Shown piece after piece: positions 5,767-9,746 of a stretch of DNA of 9,746 nt. This DNA comes from Prevotella sp. CAG:732 (GTDB taxonomy: Bacteria > Bacteroidota > Bacteroidia > Bacteroidales > Bacteroidaceae). The translations under genes and the position numbers were made by a program. The stretch spans positions 1 to 9,746 of the forward strand of contig FR893204.1 of assembly GCA_000436035.1 (NCBI GenBank), written 5' to 3'. The notes beneath the pieces were generated by a model. The model was not told where the DNA came from. It saw only the letters and a program-made list of their open reading frames with translations, and did no database searches. Positions within the stretch are counted from its first letter, which is position 1. The number at the start of each line of letters is the position of its first letter.

Positions 5767-8700
5767 ATGAGAAAAAGACTATTCATCACAATGAGTATGG
5801 CAGGACTTGCCATGGCTGCTCTCGGCGCACAGAAGCCGAAAACCGCCAAGACACAGTCTAAAGTGGCAGAGCCTGCTCCTACCTACACCGAATGGCATGA
5901 CCTGCAGGTGAACGACATCAATCGTTTCCCTCTCCACACCTCTTTCTTTACCTTCGCATCAGGCGAGGTTTCGGCTAAGGGCGAGGGCGACAAGACACAA
6001 AGCAAAAACTTCCTTTCTCTCGACGGCACCTGGAAATTCAACTGGGTGGAGAACGCCGACCAACGTCCTACCGACTTCTACAAGGCTGACCTCGATGACT
6101 CCAAGTGGAGCAACATCCAGATGCCAGGCAACTGGGAGATGCTCGGCTTCGGACAACCAGAGTATGTCAACACCGGCTTCGCATGGCGTGGTCACTTCGA
6201 CCAGCAGCCTCCTGCCGTGCCTACCAAGGACAACCACGTAGGCTCCTACCGCCGCATCATCGACATCCCTGAGAATTGGGACGGCAAACAAGTGATCGCA
6301 CACTTCGGTAGCGTCACCTCCAACATCTATCTCTATGTGAACGGCAAGTTCGTGGGCTATGCCGAGGACAGCAAGATAGCTGCCGAGTTCGACATCACCC
6401 CTTATATGAAGAAAGGTAAGAACCTCATCGCCTTCCAAACCTTCCGTTGGTGCGATGGTTCTTGGTGTGAGGACCAAGACTTCTGGCGACTCAGCGGCGT
6501 GGCTCGTGAGAACTACCTCTATGCCCGTGATGCCAAGACACAGATAGAAGACATCCGTGTGACACCCGACCTCGTGAACAACTACAAGGACGGTGTGCTC
6601 GACATCAAGGCTACCGTGAAGGGCAACCCAGTAGTGGTATATCAGTTGCACGACAACGTGACTGGCAAGATTGTCATCCAGAAAATCATCAAGTCGGCAA
6701 ATGGCAAGGCTGATTGCACCCTCCAGGTAGCCGACCCTAAGAAGTGGACAGCTGAGACACCTAACCTCTACACACTCAACGCCATCGTCTGCCTCCCTGC
6801 AGCAAAGGGCAAGGGCATGACTGGCATCAGCACTATCCCTGTGAAGGTAGGTTTCCGCAAGATAGAAATCAAGAACAAGCAGTTCCTCGTCAATGGACAG
6901 CCTGTACTCATCAAGGGTGCCGACCGTCACGAGATGGATCCTGACGGAGGTTATGTAGTGAGCGTAGAGCGCATGATACAGGACATTCAAGTGATGAAGC
7001 GCCTGAACATCAACGCCGTACGTACTTGCCACTATCCAAACGACCCTCGTTGGTACGACCTCTGTGATGAGTATGGTCTCTACATCGTGGCTGAAGCCAA
7101 CCAGGAGAGCCACGGATTCGGCTACGACGACGATGCCGCTGCCAAGAAACCGATGTTTGCCAAGCAGATATTGGAGCGCAATCAGCACAACGTGGCCAAC
7201 TTCTACAATCATCCTAGCATCGTAACTTGGAGCTTGGGCAACGAGACGGTGATGGGCGACAACTTCCTCAATGCCTACAAGTGGGTGAAGAGTCAAGACG
7301 CAAGCCGTCCTGTACAGTATGAGCAGGCACACCAAGGCGAGGGCACCGACATCTTCTGCCCTATGTACTACTCGGTGAAGAACTGTGAGAACTATAGCAA
7401 GAACCCTAACAGCAAGATGCCACTCATCCAGTGTGAGTACAACCACACCATGGGTAACTCTGGTGGTAACCTCAAGGAATACTGGGACTTGATTCGCAAG
7501 TACCCTATCTTCCAGGGCGGTTTCGACTGGGACTTCGTTGACCAAGGCTTGCACCGCCACATCGTGAAGCCTATGAGCATCAACCCTGAGAAGATGAGCA
7601 ACGAGGAGATTCGCAAGATAGAATATACCTACGGTGGTGATTACAACAATTACGACCCTAGCGACAACAACTTCAACTGTAATGGTATCATCGGTCCAGA
7701 CCGCCAGTTGAACCCTCACGCCTACGAGTTGGCTTACCAATACCAGAACATCTGGGCCACCATGAAGGACGCTCAGAAGGGCGAGGTAAACGTATATAAC
7801 GAGAACTTCTTCCGTGACCTCAGCAACTACGCCTTGGCATGGACATTGGTGGAGAACGGCAAGGAGACACAGAACGGCACTATCGCCGACATCAACGTAG
7901 CTCCTCAGCAAACTCAGACCATCACCATCCCTTACGACCTCTCCAAGGTGAAGGGCAATGAGGTGTTCCTCAACGTGGAGTTCCGCTTGAAGAACGCCGA
8001 GCCTCTGATGCAGGCAGGACAGGTAGTGGCTTACAACCAGCTCGTCGTGAAGGAGAAGCAGTGCTGCGGCCATTGCGCCGACAAGATGGCTAAGGCGAAG
8101 GACGGCAAGAACGTGAAGTCGAAGCTCATCGACAAGAAGGGCACTGACGAAATCGCCATCACCACTGCCGACCTGACCTTGAAGGTAAACCGCACCACCG
8201 GTCTTATCTCTGAATACACCTACCAGGGCAAGTCACTGCTCGGCGAGGGCGGTACACTGAAGCCAAACTTCTGGCGTGCTCCTACCGACAACGACATGGG
8301 TGCCCAGTTGCAGAAGAAGTTCAAGGTATGGAAGAACCCTCAGATGAACATCAAGGGCGTAAGCGTGGAGAAAGACAAGAAGGCGAACACCTACAGCATC
8401 TGCGCCGTATATGACATGCCTGAGGTGAAGGGCGAGTTGGAAATCCGTTACCTCGTGATGCCAAACAGTGGCGTGGTGAAGGTGACAGAGACCTTCAAGG
8501 CCACCCAGGGCGAGAAGGTGAGCGACCTCTTCCGCTTCGGTATGCTGATGCAGTTGCCTTACGAGATGGACAAGAGCCAGTACTACGGTCGTGGTCCTAT
8601 CGAGAACTACAGCGACCGCAAGGAGTGCATGAACATCGGTATCTACAGCGACAACGCCGACAACCAGTACTTCCCTTACATCCGTCCACAGGAGAGTGGC

Positions 8701-9006
8701 ACCAAGGCAGACATCCGCTGGTGGAAGCAGACCGACGCACAGGGCTTCGGCTTCATGGTGAAGGACTGCAAGCCATTCTATGCAAGTGCCATCCACTTCG
8801 ACACCGACGAGTTGGACGATGGCAATGACAAGGAGCAGCGTCACAGTTTCAACTTGCAGAAGTCAAAATACACCAATCTCTTCCTCGATGGTGAGCACAT
8901 GGGTGTAGGCGGCGAGAACTCTTGGGGCGCATGGCCACTGGAGAAATATCGCATCCACTATGGTGACAAGAGCTTCAGCTTCGCCATCATTCCTTTGAAG
9001 AAATAG
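5767..9006 (+). CDS. lacZ: Secreted GH2 beta-galactosidase (LacZ architecture)
   Basis: Retaining glycoside hydrolase, expected to release terminal beta-galactose from oligosaccharides in the periplasm or at the cell surface. A signal peptide is clear: RKR, a hydrophobic stretch 5-20, and likely cleavage at GA-Q (21/22), with no lipobox cysteine. Then come the jelly-roll sugar-binding domain (about 80-250), an immunoglobulin-like domain, the TIM barrel beginning near 370 (GADRHEMDPDGG, RTCHYPND), a second sandwich, and the C-terminal LacZ small-chain domain from about 799 (FWRAPTDNDMG near 835-845). E493 in WSLGNE is the likely acid/base and E557 in QCEYNHTMGNS the likely nucleophile. 1079 residues is normal for Bacteroidota relatives. 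Oddity: a lysine-rich segment with CCGHC at 766-770 sits between the second sandwich and the C-terminal domain. Substrate may be galactan or arabinogalactan side chains, given the GH51 neighbour; other GH2 specificities cannot be excluded. Confidence 0.93.
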   Translation: MRKRLFITMSMAGLAMAALGAQKPKTAKTQSKVAEPAPTYTEWHDLQVNDINRFPLHTSFFTFASGEVSAKGEGDKTQSKNFLSLDGTWKFNWVENADQRPTDFYKADLDDSKWSNIQMPGNWEMLGFGQPEYVNTGFAWRGHFDQQPPAVPTKDNHVGSYRRIIDIPENWDGKQVIAHFGSVTSNIYLYVNGKFVGYAEDSKIAAEFDITPYMKKGKNLIAFQTFRWCDGSWCEDQDFWRLSGVARENYLYARDAKTQIEDIRVTPDLVNNYKDGVLDIKATVKGNPVVVYQLHDNVTGKIVIQKIIKSANGKADCTLQVADPKKWTAETPNLYTLNAIVCLPAAKGKGMTGISTIPVKVGFRKIEIKNKQFLVNGQPVLIKGADRHEMDPDGGYVVSVERMIQDIQVMKRLNINAVRTCHYPNDPRWYDLCDEYGLYIVAEANQESHGFGYDDDAAAKKPMFAKQILERNQHNVANFYNHPSIVTWSLGNETVMGDNFLNAYKWVKSQDASRPVQYEQAHQGEGTDIFCPMYYSVKNCENYSKNPNSKMPLIQCEYNHTMGNSGGNLKEYWDLIRKYPIFQGGFDWDFVDQGLHRHIVKPMSINPEKMSNEEIRKIEYTYGGDYNNYDPSDNNFNCNGIIGPDRQLNPHAYELAYQYQNIWATMKDAQKGEVNVYNENFFRDLSNYALAWTLVENGKETQNGTIADINVAPQQTQTITIPYDLSKVKGNEVFLNVEFRLKNAEPLMQAGQVVAYNQLVVKEKQCCGHCADKMAKAKDGKNVKSKLIDKKGTDEIAITTADLTLKVNRTTGLISEYTYQGKSLLGEGGTLKPNFWRAPTDNDMGAQLQKKFKVWKNPQMNIKGVSVEKDKKANTYSICAVYDMPEVKGELEIRYLVMPNSGVVKVTETFKATQGEKVSDLFRFGMLMQLPYEMDKSQYYGRGPIENYSDRKECMNIGIYSDNADNQYFPYIRPQESGTKADIRWWKQTDAQGFGFMVKDCKPFYASAIHFDTDELDDGNDKEQRHSFNLQKSKYTNLFLDGEHMGVGGENSWGAWPLEKYRIHYGDKSFSFAIIPLKK

Positions 9007-9015
9007 GAAAGAACC

Positions 9016-9034
9016 CATGAGATTAAGGCTCATG
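9016..9034 (+). repeat. Short inverted repeat after the beta-galactosidase gene
   Basis: CATGAG (9016-9021) and CTCATG (9029-9034) can pair around a 7-base loop, ten bases after the stop codon. The motif CATGAGA is also directly repeated (9016-9022, 9031-9037). The stem is too weak to call a terminator alone. Confidence 0.35.
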
Positions 9035-9079
9035 AGACCCCAAAATAGAGCATTTGAGCAATAATCCAACATATTTAAT

Positions 9080-9113
9080 CAGAAAATCCACCCCATTTGG
9101 AGTGGATTTTCTG
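9080..9113 (+). terminator. Inverted repeat, probable terminator of the beta-galactosidase gene
   Basis: CAGAAAATCCAC (9080-9091) and GTGGATTTTCTG (9102-9113) are perfect 12-bp complements. Inside them, CCA and TGG can pair further, leaving a tight loop. The A tract on the left arm and T tract on the right arm fit an intrinsic, possibly bidirectional terminator. It directly abuts the next promoter box, so it could instead be an operator. Confidence 0.6.
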
Positions 9114-9121
9114 TATCTTTG
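9114..9121 (+). promoter_or_regulatory. -7 promoter box for the GH51 gene
   Basis: TATCTTTG followed by CA is identical to the beta-galactosidase upstream box. It begins on the base after the inverted repeat, whose arm occupies the place of any -33 element. The leader to ATG 9205 is about 75-80 bases, A-rich and without a Shine-Dalgarno. Confidence 0.6.
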
Positions 9122-9204
9122 CAAACGCATTAAGCAATACAACTTAATTATTCAAGTAAGAATATCACAAAACAAGAATAAACCTAAAAATAAACAACGT
9201 AAAC

Positions 9205-9746
9205 ATGAGAAAAACGAATATCTTCGCTGCCCTTATGCTGGCAGGCATGACTTCGCTCGGTGCTTCAGCACAGCATCAGTTTGCAGTTCAGGCAAACAAG
9301 CCTGGTGTAGAAATCCAGCCAACCATGTATGGCATCTTCTTCGAGGACATCAACTTTGGTGCCGATGGTGGTCTTTATGCAGAGATGGTAGAAAACCGTT
9401 CCTTCGAGTTTCCACAGCGCCTGATGGGATGGAATACCTTCGGAAATGTAACCCTCAATGACGTGAAGCCAGCCTTCGACCGCAACCCTCATTATGTAAC
9501 ACTCGAGAGTGCCGGTGCTCGTGAGAAGCAGACCGGTCTCGAGAACCGCGGTTTCTTCGGCATGGGCTTGAAGAAGGATATGAAGTACGATTTCACCGTA
9601 TATGGGCGTCTGCATCTCATCGATGGCAAGCAGGGCAAGATCCGTGTGGAGCTGGTCAATTCAAAGAATGATGTCATTGCCAAGCAGGTCATCAACATCA
9701 CCAATAATAAGTGGCAGAAGCTTACAGCTACCCTAACCTCTCCTCA
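9205..9746 (+). CDS. Secreted GH51 alpha-L-arabinofuranosidase (partial, 3' end outside window)
   Basis: First 180 codons of an enzyme expected to remove alpha-L-arabinofuranose side chains from arabinan, arabinoxylan or arabinogalactan. It starts at ATG 9205 with a signal peptide (MRKTN, a hydrophobic stretch to about residue 20, and likely cleavage at ASA-Q, 22/23). The mature protein opens with the GH51 hallmark: MYGIFFEDINFG, then GGLYAEMVENRSFEF. The rest looks like the start of the carbohydrate-binding-like region that Bacteroidota members carry (FTVYGRL..., ending WQKLTATLTS). The catalytic glutamates of the family lie further on and are not in the window, so activity cannot be judged. 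It follows the beta-galactosidase in the same direction, 198 bases away, with its own promoter box, so the two are probably separate units in one carbohydrate-use region. The frame is open to the last base. Confidence 0.9.
   Translation, partial: MRKTNIFAALMLAGMTSLGASAQHQFAVQANKPGVEIQPTMYGIFFEDINFGADGGLYAEMVENRSFEFPQRLMGWNTFGNVTLNDVKPAFDRNPHYVTLESAGAREKQTGLENRGFFGMGLKKDMKYDFTVYGRLHLIDGKQGKIRVELVNSKNDVIAKQVINITNNKWQKLTATLTSP

Noticed and set aside
5959..8073. 704-codon open frame on the minus strand inside the beta-galactosidase gene
   Set aside because: Antisense shadow of a strongly coding gene. Its protein has no recognisable domain and consists of Val/Leu/His-rich stretches typical of reverse-frame translation.
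9054..9461. 135-codon plus-strand frame spanning the GH51 leader and start
   Set aside because: It runs out of frame through a clear signal peptide and GH51 motif that start at ATG 9205.

Overview
The window looks like chromosomal DNA from a member of the Bacteroidota, most likely Prevotellaceae (Prevotella/Segatella type). The evidence is several exact matches to the Bacteroidota -7 promoter box TAnnTTTG, A-rich leaders without a clear Shine-Dalgarno before the glycosidase genes, and protein families typical of gut or oral Bacteroidota (a secreted GH2 beta-galactosidase next to a secreted GH51 arabinofuranosidase, and a FecE-type ATPase with Bacteroidota-style sequence). The genus is inferred from general appearance and not proven.

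Layout. Positions 34-1932 (+) encode a Cu(I)-type P1B ATPase (CopA-like). It keeps the metal-binding, transport, actuator and phosphorylation motifs but appears to lack the whole nucleotide-binding (N) domain. Converging on it, and overlapping it by 12 bp, is a Upf1/IGHMBP2-like superfamily 1 helicase (3894-1921, -) whose N-terminal region carries an in-frame 21-bp tandem repeat. A divergent intergenic region (3895-4046) holds promoter boxes facing both ways. It drives a small type II toxin-antitoxin operon (4047-4635, +) that is visibly more AT-rich than its neighbours. A strong stem-loop at 4635-4676 separates this operon from a lone FecE-type ABC ATPase (4702-5541, +), which has no permease or binding protein beside it.

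The right third is a carbohydrate-use region: a secreted 1079-residue GH2 beta-galactosidase (5767-9006, +), then the first 180 codons of a secreted GH51 alpha-L-arabinofuranosidase (9205 to the window end, +). Each has its own TATCTTTG promoter box and long A-rich leader. Together they suggest breakdown of galactose- and arabinose-containing plant glycans such as arabinogalactan, but no SusC/SusD pair or sensor is visible.

No tRNA, rRNA, CRISPR array, transposase or prophage gene was seen, and no gene-free stretch exceeds 300 bases. I found no clearly new multi-gene system. The points most worth a second look are the N-domain-less copper ATPase, the repeat insertion in the helicase, a CCGHC insertion in the beta-galactosidase, and palindromes overlapping the toxin-antitoxin and beta-galactosidase promoters.
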